Shown here: positions 32,958 to 41,019 of the stretch, in pieces
How the letters are laid out: the number at the start of each line of letters is the position of its first letter
Position numbering within the stretch: the stretch's first letter is position 1
Source: JACDET01 sp035568375
GTDB lineage: Bacteria > Patescibacteriota > Microgenomatia > Levybacterales > UBA12049
Direction: 5' to 3'
Assembly: GCA_035568375.1 (NCBI GenBank)
Contig: DATMOG010000092.1
Location: 1-52,188, forward strand
DNA: 52,188 nucleotides
The notes under the pieces: generated by a model
The model's input: only the letters and a program-made list of their open reading frames with translations
What the model was told of the DNA's origin: nothing
Databases searched by the model: none
Position numbers and translations under genes: made by a program

Positions 32958-35099
32958 ATGGCAGATTCAATCATCAAATCACGAACTTATCCGCTTGATC
33001 GTATTCGAAATATTGGTATTATTGCTCATATCGATGCAGGGAAAACTACGACAACTGAGCGTATTTTATTCTACACAGGACGTACCTACAAAATTGGTGA
33101 TATCGATGAAGGAAATACACAAATGGACTGGATGGAACAGGAAAAAGAGCGGGGAATTACCATTGTATCTGCAGCTACGACAGCATTTTGGATACCCAAG
33201 ACAGGTATTTTTAAAAATACTGAGCATCGATTTAACATTATTGATACTCCTGGCCACGTTGATTTTACTGCTGAGGTAGAACGATCACTCCGTGTGCTTG
33301 ATGGTGGTGTTACCGTTCTTGATGCAGAAGAAGGTGTGCAGTCACAATCCGAAACCGTCTGGCGTCAGGCTGATAAGTATAATGTTCCCCGTATCTGTTT
33401 TGTAAACAAAATGGATAAGTTAGGTGCAAACTTTCTTCAGACTGTACAAAGTGTAGAAGAAAGACTTGGTGCAAATCCTGCAATTATGGTTCTTCCCATC
33501 GGTGTTGAAAATACCTATGTAGGAAATGTCGACCTCTTGACTCGTCAATCCTTTATCTGGGGTTCAGATGAACTAGGTGCAAAATATGAAGTCAAGGACG
33601 AGGTACCAGAAGATATGAAGGCTCAGGTCGAAGAATATAGAAATAAATTAATTGAAAAGATTGCCGAGACTGATGATGTACTTCTTGAGAAGTATCTTGG
33701 TGGTGAAGAACCAACGGTTGAAGAATTAAGAAAAGCTCTTAGAGCAGCCGTTATTAGTTATAAATTAGTTCCTATGTATGCTGGAACTTCGCTTCGAAAC
33801 AAAGGCGTACAGCCGCTTCTTGATGCGATTGTTGATTATTTACCATCACCACAAGATTTAGCAGATGTTAAAGGTATTAACCCAAAAACCAATGCTGAAG
33901 AAATCCGTAAACTTGTTTCTGAAGAAGCATTTTCAGGATTGGCCTTCAAAATCCAAAACGATCCTCATGTCGGAAAGCTCGCGTACTTCCGTGTCTATTC
34001 AGGCAAATTGGCAGCAGGATCCTATGTATACAATTCTAACAAAGGTGTTAAAGAACGTATCGGAAGGCTTCTTTTGATGCACGCGAATGATCGTGAAGAA
34101 ATTAAAGAAGCATATGCAGGAGAAATCGTTGCGATTGTTGGTTTGAAAGATACTATTACTGGTGATACCTTGTGTGATGAAGCAAATCCAATCGTTCTTG
34201 AACAAATTACTTTCCCGGAGCCGGTTATTTCTTTAGCTATTGAACCAAAAACCAAATCCGATCAGGAAAAACTTGGTTACTCACTGAAGAGATTACAAGA
34301 AGAAGATCCTACATTTACTGTTAAAAGTAATCCAGATACTGGTCAAACAATCATTTCAGGTATTGGTGAGTTACAGCTTGAAATTATGGTTGACCGTATG
34401 AAGAGAGAATTTAACGTTGAAGCAAATGTCGGAGCTCCTCAAGTTGCTTACAAGGAGGCTATATCACAAATGGCCGAAGCAGAAGGAAAATACATTAAGC
34501 AATCTGGTGGACGTGGACAATACGGTCATTGTTTCCTTAGACTTGAACCTAAACCACGAGGTGAAGGGTATGAGTTCGTCAACGCAATTAAAGGTGGAGC
34601 CATTCCTGCAGAATTCATCAAAGCTGTTGAAAAAGGTGTAAAAGAGACGCTTGATAATGGTGTACTTCTTGGTTTCCCGCTGATTGATGTCAAAGTTACA
34701 TGTTATGACGGTTCATATCACGATGTTGATTCTTCTGAGATTGCCTTTAAGATTGCAGCAAGTCAGGCAATTCAGTCAGGTGCAAAAAAAGCAGGAATTA
34801 CTTTGCTTGAGCCGATAATGAAAGTTGAAGTCACAACTCCAAGTGAGTATATGGGGGAAGTTATGGGTGATCTTTCATCAAAGCGAGCACAAATCAGTGG
34901 TAATGAAGAGAGGAAAAATGCAACAATCATTTTGGCTCAAGTTCCATTGTCTGAGCTTTCAGGATATGCTACACAACTTCGTTCATTGACAAAGGGTCGA
35001 GCAAGTTATTATATGGAGCCATCTCACTATGAATACGTTCCAAAGAATATCGTCGATAGTCTTGTCTCCAAATCCACTTTCACTGGTCGTGTTGAGTAA
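32958..35099 (+). CDS. fusA: Translation elongation factor G
   Basis: GTPase that translocates tRNA and mRNA through the ribosome. 713 residues, full length. G1 AHIDAGKTT (residues 23-31), switch region ERGITIVSAATTAF, G3 DTPGHVDFT, G4 NKMDKLGA. The domain IV tip and C-terminal EF-G domain V are intact (SEYMGEVMGDLSSKRAQISG). Unlike the usual str operon, rpsL and rpsG do not precede it and tuf does not follow directly. Confidence 0.97.
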   Translation: MADSIIKSRTYPLDRIRNIGIIAHIDAGKTTTTERILFYTGRTYKIGDIDEGNTQMDWMEQEKERGITIVSAATTAFWIPKTGIFKNTEHRFNIIDTPGHVDFTAEVERSLRVLDGGVTVLDAEEGVQSQSETVWRQADKYNVPRICFVNKMDKLGANFLQTVQSVEERLGANPAIMVLPIGVENTYVGNVDLLTRQSFIWGSDELGAKYEVKDEVPEDMKAQVEEYRNKLIEKIAETDDVLLEKYLGGEEPTVEELRKALRAAVISYKLVPMYAGTSLRNKGVQPLLDAIVDYLPSPQDLADVKGINPKTNAEEIRKLVSEEAFSGLAFKIQNDPHVGKLAYFRVYSGKLAAGSYVYNSNKGVKERIGRLLLMHANDREEIKEAYAGEIVAIVGLKDTITGDTLCDEANPIVLEQITFPEPVISLAIEPKTKSDQEKLGYSLKRLQEEDPTFTVKSNPDTGQTIISGIGELQLEIMVDRMKREFNVEANVGAPQVAYKEAISQMAEAEGKYIKQSGGRGQYGHCFLRLEPKPRGEGYEFVNAIKGGAIPAEFIKAVEKGVKETLDNGVLLGFPLIDVKVTCYDGSYHDVDSSEIAFKIAASQAIQSGAKKAGITLLEPIMKVEVTTPSEYMGEVMGDLSSKRAQISGNEERKNATIILAQVPLSELSGYATQLRSLTKGRASYYMEPSHYEYVPKNIVDSLVSKSTFTGRVE

Positions 35100-35137
35100 T
35101 AATACGCTTCTGCTAGATTTTTTTAGATAGGATCCGT

Positions 35138-35143
35138 TATAAT
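35138..35143 (+). promoter_or_regulatory. -10 box of the PIG-L gene (leaderless type)
   Basis: A perfect TATAAT ending 7 nt before ATG 35151. Its position argues that the in-frame ATG at 35145 is not the start, since it would lie upstream of the expected transcription start. No -35 recognised. Confidence 0.5.
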
Positions 35144-35150
35144 CATGTTT

Positions 35151-35828
35151 ATGAAACCTGTTGTTGGCATCTTTGCACATCCTGACGATGAAGCTTTTGG
35201 TCCAGGTGGAACACTTGCTCAATTTGTTAAGGAAGGGCGGGAAGTTTATGTTATCTGCGTTACTAGAGGAGATGCTGGAGAGAATCATAGTGACAAGACA
35301 CATGATATTAGAAATATTCGTGAAGAAGAAGTGAAGGCTTCAGCCAGTATACTAGGGGTTAAAGATGTTCTTTTTTTGAACTTTAAAGATGGAACACTTT
35401 CAAATAATTTGTATCATGAAGTTGCAGTGAAGCTTCAAGAACAGATTGAAAAATTACAACCCGAAATTATTATTACGCTTGAACCTCGTGGCGTCTCTGG
35501 ACACCTTGATCATATAGCAGTTTCATTTATAACTACGTATGTTTTTAAAAAGTTGCTGTTTGTGAAGGAACTCTGGTATAGCTGTTTGACAGAAGAGGGA
35601 AAAAAACATCTTGTTAAGCAATTAGGAAATTATTTTGTTTATTTCCCTCAGGGTTATAAAAAAAGTGAAATTACTAAAATAGTGGATGTTTCAGATGTAT
35701 GGGAGCAAAAAATAGCGGCGATAATAAATCATGAGTCACAAAAGCCAGATGTTGAAGCATACTTAAAAGCTTTTCAGGATTTGCCTCACGAAGAGTATTA
35801 TATTGTTATCACAAGAGATATGGAATAA
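35151..35828 (+). CDS. PIG-L/LmbE family deacetylase
   Basis: Zinc-dependent N-deacetylase family acting on N-acetylglucosamine-type sugars. 225 residues from ATG 35151. Zinc and catalytic motif AHPDDEAFGPGG near residue 9, and the second histidine motif SGHLDHIAVS. The middle region and C-terminus (VDVSDVWEQKIAAIINHESQ) are typical. In bacteria relatives act in mycothiol, bacillithiol or glycolipid synthesis; here a surface sugar substrate is plausible given the neighbours. The 3' end overlaps the convergent ICMT-like gene by 20 bases. Confidence 0.9.
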   Translation: MKPVVGIFAHPDDEAFGPGGTLAQFVKEGREVYVICVTRGDAGENHSDKTHDIRNIREEEVKASASILGVKDVLFLNFKDGTLSNNLYHEVAVKLQEQIEKLQPEIIITLEPRGVSGHLDHIAVSFITTYVFKKLLFVKELWYSCLTEEGKKHLVKQLGNYFVYFPQGYKKSEITKIVDVSDVWEQKIAAIINHESQKPDVEAYLKAFQDLPHEEYYIVITRDME

Positions 35829-36243
35829 GTGCTTTGGTTCTTGTTTTGTATTCTTTATACTCCTTTATTTCATGTTCCATAGTATATTCTTCTCTAATTA
35901 TTTTAAGCATTATGACTGTGCAAAGTATGAATAATGCAATTAGCCTCAGAAACGTAAATTCTATTTCAACAAAACTAAGTATTATAAGTAGGTATCCGGC
36001 ATAGATAGGATGTCGGATAATTTCATAGGGACCTTTTTCAAGAAAAAAATAATTTTTAGGAAGTTTATGTTTGATTCTGCTTACTTTACGTGTAATAACT
36101 GCCCAGATGATAAACAGCACTCCAAAGATTTGGATAAGCAGATATATCACTACTGGTGAAACAATTTTTCCACTCAGAAGTATAAAAATGGAAGCTAATA
36201 TCCCAAAGCTATTAAAAATGAGTGCTTTCCGATCTGTTTCCAT
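35809..36243 (-). CDS. Isoprenylcysteine carboxyl methyltransferase-like membrane protein
   Basis: 144 residues with about four membrane helices. The C-terminal signature GPYEIIRHPIYAGYLLI, followed by EEYTMEHEIKEYKEYKTRT, marks the ICMT/PEMT fold (SAM-binding His-Pro and the Glu near the end). Prokaryotic members have diverse or unknown substrates such as lipids or isoprenoids. A TATACT box (forward 36250-36255) ends 6 nt before the start, suggesting a leaderless mRNA. Divergent from the GH18-like gene, with which it shares a 54-bp promoter region. Confidence 0.85.
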   Translation of the reverse strand: METDRKALIFNSFGILASIFILLSGKIVSPVVIYLLIQIFGVLFIIWAVITRKVSRIKHKLPKNYFFLEKGPYEIIRHPIYAGYLLIILSFVEIEFTFLRLIALFILCTVIMLKIIREEYTMEHEIKEYKEYKTRTKALIPYLL

Positions 36244-36249
36244 ATTTTT

Positions 36250-36291
36250 AGTATAACCGATGTGAGTGCAGGTTTGAAGATAGAGTATAAT
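36250..36291. promoter_or_regulatory. Divergent leaderless promoters (ICMT-like and GH18-like genes)
   Basis: On the minus strand TATACT (forward 36250-36255) ends 6 nt before the ICMT start at 36243. On the plus strand TATAAT (36286-36291) ends 6 nt before ATG 36298. The -35 boxes are weak (TTCAAA for the minus strand at forward 36273-36278). Confidence 0.5.
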
Positions 36292-36297
36292 AGATTG

Positions 36298-37377
36298 ATG
36301 AAACGGTTCTTTATTTTAGCCTTGATTATTTTGATAGGCGCATTTATCATACTGCATGTCGTTAGAGCAAAAGTAAGGCAGGATATTGATCAACCTGTTT
36401 ATCAACCTGCATTAACACCTGCACCGACAGTCACCATTGATCGGCTGCAAAATACTAATACTTCTTTATTCGTTCCTAATTGGACATTAGATTCAATAAC
36501 AGATAGCTTTGATCAATATATTTATTTCGGCATTACTCCAACAAAAGAGGGCATTAATGCGACTGCATCAGGAACAAAAGATAGTAAGACATTCTTGAAG
36601 GATATCCCACATGGAAAACGGAAACTATTGGCATTAGAAATGCAGAATACAGACGTGAATGCTGCAATTTTGCAAAATAAAACACTTCAACTAAAGGTTA
36701 TTTCTCAAACTGTTTCAATGGCAAAAGCTAATGGTTTCTCTGGAATTGTTCTTAACCTTGAAATGGGTGGTATTCCGTTCTCTTCACTTATTGATGAGAT
36801 TAATAGCTTTACTCAAGCGCTTAACGCTCAAGCAAAAGCATATCAGTTGCAATTGGCTGTGACACTCTATGGAGACACCTTTTATCGAATGCGACCCTTT
36901 GACGTTAAACATATAGCAGCAAATTCCGATAGTATCATGATTATGGCATATGATTTTCATAAAGCTAGATCAAATCCTGGCCCCAATTTTCCGCTTGGTG
37001 GTCAAAATATGTATGGCTATGACATAGGTAAGATGTCAGATGATTTTCTGCAAGTTGTTCCTAACCTAAAACTTAATGTTATTTTTGGTTTATTTGGTTA
37101 TGATTGGCCTGTTGATATACAAGGAAATGCTGTTGGTCAGGGACAACCGCTTACTAATTTGCAAATTCAGAATAAATTTCTCAATAATTGTTCTTTTCAA
37201 GATTGTCAGATAAAGCGAGACACTATATCCGCAGAAACGGTAATCCATTATACAGATAAAGATAAACAAAAGCACATTGTATGGTTTGAAGATACTCAAT
37301 CAGTTATGACCAAAGAGCAATATTTGCGGAAAAGAGGCATCGGTAACTTTTCTTTTTGGGCAAATTCATATTTTTAA
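36298..37377 (+). CDS. GH18-like (chitinase/YaaH-type) exported protein with degenerate active site
   Basis: About 359 residues. An N-terminal membrane segment (FFILALIILIGAFIILHVV), a short Pro/Thr linker, then a TIM barrel of the glycoside hydrolase 18 type. The strand-4 motif DGxDxDxE is present as SGIVLNLE: the catalytic glutamate remains, but both assisting aspartates are replaced (V and N). A later MIMAYDFH strand and the terminal IVWFEDTQSV match the family. It may bind or slowly cleave peptidoglycan or glycan. I chose ATG 36298 since a TATAAT box lies just before it. Confidence 0.78.
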   Translation: MKRFFILALIILIGAFIILHVVRAKVRQDIDQPVYQPALTPAPTVTIDRLQNTNTSLFVPNWTLDSITDSFDQYIYFGITPTKEGINATASGTKDSKTFLKDIPHGKRKLLALEMQNTDVNAAILQNKTLQLKVISQTVSMAKANGFSGIVLNLEMGGIPFSSLIDEINSFTQALNAQAKAYQLQLAVTLYGDTFYRMRPFDVKHIAANSDSIMIMAYDFHKARSNPGPNFPLGGQNMYGYDIGKMSDDFLQVVPNLKLNVIFGLFGYDWPVDIQGNAVGQGQPLTNLQIQNKFLNNCSFQDCQIKRDTISAETVIHYTDKDKQKHIVWFEDTQSVMTKEQYLRKRGIGNFSFWANSYF

Positions 37378-37383
37378 ACTATA

Positions 37384-39063
37384 TCAATAACAAGCGTTCG
37401 CGGTTTGATTTGTTGCTTTTTCGATATTTTGGCAAACTATAAATGCTGTCGAATTTGATGTCAAACCTAGTGCCCCACAGCGTCCATAACTTAACCTCTG
37501 ACAACTTATTGCATTGGTTGTTCCAATAGGAGTGCTCTTTCCTTGTAACCGTAAAGAAGCAAGAGTCGTTTTTAAAAAGAAACTATATTTTTGAGGAGTA
37601 GTGTTCGTCGTTCCTTGCAAAATGGCATATGTAACAGCAGGTTGTTGTGTATTTTGTATTGTAGTTTGCACGCCTAGCACACTGTTAAAATAATTGCCTG
37701 GAAGAATAGTAATATATTGGACAAAAGGATCTTCAAGGGAAAGATATGCAAGAGTATTATTTGTATCAATCGTAGCTAATTGAGTATACGCGTATGCATA
37801 TGTTTCTCCTAAATTGCCTAAATTTGCTGCATCGTTGCTTTGGATACCGATAAGCGTTTTTGTATCAGTCAATTGTGATATATAACCATATTGTATTCCA
37901 TTTGCTGTTGGAAGAGGAATTTGCCTGGTTTGAAGTTTACCTAAATCATAGCTATAAAGACCCATTTGTTTAGCATCTTGTGAAAGCATTGAAATGATGA
38001 CGTTACCAGTTTGTATGTCCCATTGGACTTCTGAATATGTGTTCGTATCAGGGAGATTGGGAAGTGTGTAACGCTGCAATGATTTTATATCAAGTAGCTC
38101 GACAGTATTCGGAGTTAATAATGCCTGTCGATAACCATTTTTTATAGCAGTACCATCGCCGTTACTGCCATCATAACCAGCGAAGAGTAAATATTTTCCG
38201 TCAGGAGAAAGAGTTGGTTGTGAGCCATAGTTCCCATTGTTCATCGTTGCGATGTCTTGTTTATTTGTTCCATCGAAATCAACAGTACTCATGCCATATG
38301 CCCAGCCAGTACCGCCTAAAGGGTCATTAGGAATAAATTGATCAGTAAATACTGTACCGTCATTAAGAATTGCTCGTGGATAGTGGATAGGAATTGTTGT
38401 TGTCGCTGTCTCATCATATAATAGGTTTGAAACAGTGGGTCTGGTTAAATCAATAGCATAGACACGGGATTGTCCACCTTGCAATGACTGCGTTTGGGGA
38501 TTGAATTTTACTTCCCAGATAACAAGATAGTGTTTATTGGATGAAAGAACATAATTATCAATGCCAAAGCTGTTGTCAGCAGGGATGTTGGTCACGATTT
38601 GTTTTTCGTTCATATTATAAACGCTTATTCGTTGACCATGGTCGTTCGTATCAGTTTGGTCAATATAAAGTAATGTATTTTTTGAGAGTATGCTTACTTT
38701 TTTAATAGTAAGAGGTAATGTGGCAATCGTTGTGGAATTACCAGAAGCAAAATCAACAGATCGGATGACTGACGTTTGGCTTGTCCAGGTGCCATAGACA
38801 AGAGTTTGCGATTGTTGTTTTGTTGCCGGTGCAGTTGGCTGTACAGCTTTTTTGATTTGGTCAGGTATTGGCGTTGGTTTTGTTTTGCTCTGTTTGTTTG
38901 CAAAGCTGTTTGAGAAAAGCAGTATGCTTATTGGTATAAAAATTAAGAGTGTTAAAGTAACTCCTACTAGAAGAAAAAATTCTTTATTTCTAGAGCGTTT
39001 ATGGGTTATTTTTTGGGATTGTCCGATTGATTGCTGATCAGCCTCAGATACTGTGGAAATCAT
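37384..39063 (-). CDS. Membrane-anchored beta-propeller (TolB/WD40-like) protein
   Basis: 559 residues. A cytoplasmic basic N-terminus, one membrane helix (FFLLVGVTLTLLIFIPISILLF, broken across about residues 29-50), a Thr/Pro linker and then repeated four-stranded blades. The clearest blade is LSPDGKYLLFAGYDGSNGDG, the PD40-type motif. A C-terminal region with six cysteines (CQRLSYGRCG, FIVC...NACY) may form disulphides outside the cell. Likely a surface or periplasmic binding protein; no enzymatic motif seen. Convergent with the GH18-like gene with only 6 bases between stops. Confidence 0.72.
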   Translation of the reverse strand: MISTVSEADQQSIGQSQKITHKRSRNKEFFLLVGVTLTLLIFIPISILLFSNSFANKQSKTKPTPIPDQIKKAVQPTAPATKQQSQTLVYGTWTSQTSVIRSVDFASGNSTTIATLPLTIKKVSILSKNTLLYIDQTDTNDHGQRISVYNMNEKQIVTNIPADNSFGIDNYVLSSNKHYLVIWEVKFNPQTQSLQGGQSRVYAIDLTRPTVSNLLYDETATTTIPIHYPRAILNDGTVFTDQFIPNDPLGGTGWAYGMSTVDFDGTNKQDIATMNNGNYGSQPTLSPDGKYLLFAGYDGSNGDGTAIKNGYRQALLTPNTVELLDIKSLQRYTLPNLPDTNTYSEVQWDIQTGNVIISMLSQDAKQMGLYSYDLGKLQTRQIPLPTANGIQYGYISQLTDTKTLIGIQSNDAANLGNLGETYAYAYTQLATIDTNNTLAYLSLEDPFVQYITILPGNYFNSVLGVQTTIQNTQQPAVTYAILQGTTNTTPQKYSFFLKTTLASLRLQGKSTPIGTTNAISCQRLSYGRCGALGLTSNSTAFIVCQNIEKATNQTANACY

Positions 39064-39168
39064 ACATATCTTAGTTTGACAGTTAGAGAAATTCTAGTCA
39101 AGTAAAGAGTAAAAAGTAAGAGAGTTAGTCTTTTTTATTTGAGGCTATGGTGGGCATAAACTTCCCTA

Positions 39169-39197
39169 TTGACCTGGGTGAAATTACCTGTTATAAT
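39169..39197 (+). promoter_or_regulatory. tuf promoter (near-consensus)
   Basis: TTGACC (39169-39174), exact 17-nt spacer and a perfect TATAAT (39192-39197) preceded by a TG extension (TGTTATAAT). This is the best promoter in the window. The expected leader of about 40 nt is consistent with very high expression of EF-Tu. The rest of the 39064-39243 gap holds nothing else recognised. Confidence 0.8.
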
Positions 39198-39243
39198 TTC
39201 TTTACTCTCATTGAAGAAATGGGATTTTTATTTTTGTAAGATT

Positions 39244-40422
39244 ATGGCAACATTTACACGAAACAAACCACACGTAAATATCGGCACAATTGGTCACGTC
39301 GATCATGGCAAGACCACAACAACAGCTGCTATTACTACCGTTCTTGCAAAGAAGGGTATGGCACAAGCAAAGAAATACGAAGATATTGATAACGCACCTG
39401 AAGAAAGACAGCGTGGTGTTACGATTAACATCTCCCACCAAGAATACGAAACAGAAAAACGACACTATGCGCATATTGATGCTCCAGGTCACGCAGATTA
39501 TATTAAAAACATGATTACGGGGGCAGCTCAAATGGATGGAGCTATTCTTGTTGTCTCAGCGCCTGATGGTCCTATGCCACAAACTCGGGAGCATATTCTG
39601 TTGGCTCGCCAAGTAGGTGTTCCAGCAATTGTTGTTTTCCTTAATAAGTGTGACATGGTTCAGGATCTTGAACTTCTTGAACTTGTTGAAATGGAAGTTC
39701 GAGAATTGCTTTCTAAGTATCAATATCCAGGTGATACAATCACAATTGTTCGCGGATCAGCTTTGAAAGCTCTTGAGGGTGATCCTGAAGCTGAAAAACA
39801 GATATTGGCACTTATGGAAGCAGTTGATAAGGACATTCCTACCCCAGAACGTGCACTCGATAAGCCGTTCTTAATGCCTGTTGAAGACGTTTTTTCAATT
39901 AAGGGTCGAGGAACAGTTGTTACTGGAAGAATTGAAAGAGGAGTTGTTAAAGTTAACGAAACAATCGAAGTTGTTGGTCTCGACAAAAATAAAACATCTG
40001 TTGTAACTGGAGTTGAAATGTTTAAGAAACAACTTGATGAGGGACAAGCAGGAGATAATGTGGGTCTTTTGCTTCGTGGTCTTGAGAAATCTGATGTTGA
40101 AAGAGGTCAGGTTATAGCAAAACCGGGAAGTATTACTCCTCATACAGAATTTGAAGCCGAAGCATACGTCTTGACTAAAGAAGAAGGAGGTCGTCACACA
40201 CCATTCTTCAAAGGTTATCGTCCACAATTCTATATTAGAACGACAGACGTTACCGGAAATGTTACACTCCCTGATGGTGTAGAGATGGTTATGCCTGGTG
40301 ACACAACAAAAATGACAGTAAAACTTATTGTGCCGGTTGCTCTCGAAGAAGGTCTTCGATACGCAATTCGTGAAGGTGGCAAGACAGTCGGAGCCGGAGT
40401 GATAACAAAAATAATAAAATAA
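39244..40422 (+). CDS. tuf: Translation elongation factor Tu
   Basis: GTPase that delivers aminoacyl-tRNA to the ribosome. 392 residues, typical length. G1 GHVDHGKTT (residues 17-25), effector RGVTINISH, G3 DAPGHADYI, G4 NKCDMV, and intact domains II and III (GRGTVVTGRIERG, PFFKGYRPQFYIRTTDVTG). I chose ATG 39244 because the protein then begins MATFTRNKPHVNIG as in the family; the upstream in-frame codons span the promoter. A terminator follows at once. Confidence 0.98.
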   Translation: MATFTRNKPHVNIGTIGHVDHGKTTTTAAITTVLAKKGMAQAKKYEDIDNAPEERQRGVTINISHQEYETEKRHYAHIDAPGHADYIKNMITGAAQMDGAILVVSAPDGPMPQTREHILLARQVGVPAIVVFLNKCDMVQDLELLELVEMEVRELLSKYQYPGDTITIVRGSALKALEGDPEAEKQILALMEAVDKDIPTPERALDKPFLMPVEDVFSIKGRGTVVTGRIERGVVKVNETIEVVGLDKNKTSVVTGVEMFKKQLDEGQAGDNVGLLLRGLEKSDVERGQVIAKPGSITPHTEFEAEAYVLTKEEGGRHTPFFKGYRPQFYIRTTDVTGNVTLPDGVEMVMPGDTTKMTVKLIVPVALEEGLRYAIREGGKTVGAGVITKIIK

Positions 40423-40443
40423 CCTCGCTAAGCGGGGTTTTTT
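40423..40443 (+). terminator. Rho-independent terminator after tuf
   Basis: CCTCGC-TAA-GCGGGG stem (six pairs with one G-U) followed by six T. It begins immediately after the tuf stop codon and lies only 38 bases before rpsJ, so rpsJ expression likely depends on read-through or a cryptic promoter. Confidence 0.8.
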
Positions 40444-40481
40444 GTTTGGGAGATCTTTAACAGTCTGAAGGTAAAAATAAT

Positions 40482-40790
40482 ATGGCAAAAGGAAGAATCA
40501 GAGTTCGATTAAAAAGTTATGATGCCCGAGTACTTGACTCGTGTTGTCAACAAATTCTTGACTCGGTTATTAGAACCGGAGCTAAAGTTATTGGTCCAGT
40601 ACCTCTTCCTACAGACAGATCTGTATACGCCGTAAATAAATCACCTTTTATTGATAAGGATGCGAGGGATCATTTTGAAATCCGCATTCATAAACGATTA
40701 ATTGATATTGTTTCACCAACAGACAAAACGATTGACAGTTTAACTAATTTAGCATTACCAGCAGGAGTTGATGTAGAGTTGAAGATGTAG
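40482..40790 (+). CDS. rpsJ: 30S ribosomal protein S10
   Basis: 102 residues, normal length. RIRVRLKSYDARVLD at the N-terminus and the RIHKRLIDIVSP segment are family hallmarks. AAGG (40468-40471) lies 10 nt before the ATG. S10 also acts with NusB/NusG in antitermination. It is isolated between the tuf terminator and a second terminator before rplC, unlike the continuous S10 operon of most bacteria. Confidence 0.97.
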   Translation: MAKGRIRVRLKSYDARVLDSCCQQILDSVIRTGAKVIGPVPLPTDRSVYAVNKSPFIDKDARDHFEIRIHKRLIDIVSPTDKTIDSLTNLALPAGVDVELKM

Positions 40791-40862
40791 ATCAGATACT
40801 CGACTTTTACAATATAGATGCCCAATATAATTAAACATGCTCAAAGTATGATTGATTAAAAA

Positions 40863-40893
40863 GCCTAGCTATGGCCACCCCGTTTAGAGGGGC
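40863..40893 (+). other. Stem-loop in the rpsJ-rplC spacer
   Basis: A CCCC-GTTTAGA-GGGG hairpin (40878-40892), flanked by a weaker GCC/GGC pairing from 40863. No T-tract follows. An additional small hairpin CATGC-TCAAA-GTATG lies just upstream. Meaning unknown; possibly leader structure or 3' end protection. Confidence 0.35.
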
Positions 40894-40919
40894 TCAACTT
40901 ACACATTTGTGAAGTATAA

Positions 40920-40944
40920 AGGTAGCCTAAGGCTATCTTTTTTT
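40920..40944 (+). terminator. Rho-independent terminator between rpsJ and rplC
   Basis: AGGTAGCC-TAA-GGCTATCT stem of eight pairs (one G-U) with a 3-nt loop, followed by seven T. A textbook intrinsic terminator that closes the rpsJ transcript. Confidence 0.85.
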
Positions 40945-40971
40945 GTCGTCATAGATAAGTAAGCATAAGAT
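40943..40971 (+). promoter_or_regulatory. Candidate promoter of the rplC operon
   Basis: TTGTCG (40943-40948), 17-nt spacer and TAAGAT (40966-40971), each matching 4 of 6 consensus positions. A second TATAAT (41014-41019) touches the ATG and is too close to serve that start. A promoter is needed here because a terminator precedes it; which box is used is uncertain. Confidence 0.35.
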
Positions 40972-41019
40972 AGAGAATATAAAACAAGGATAAGAATTCG
41001 TGTAAGAGTTTATTATAAT

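Noticed and set aside
35145..35150. ATG 35145 as the PIG-L start
   Set aside because: It would lie upstream of the transcription start expected from TATAAT 35138-35143; ATG 35151 fits both the promoter and the family N-terminus.
39895..40488. A 197-codon open frame antisense to tuf
   Set aside because: Cysteine/phenylalanine-rich shadow of tuf with no family resemblance or ribosome site, and it crosses the terminator.
40857..40945. Possible tRNA-like or riboswitch structure in the rpsJ-rplC spacer
   Set aside because: No acceptor stem, T-loop (GGTTCRA) or known riboswitch core could be found; only simple hairpins and a terminator.
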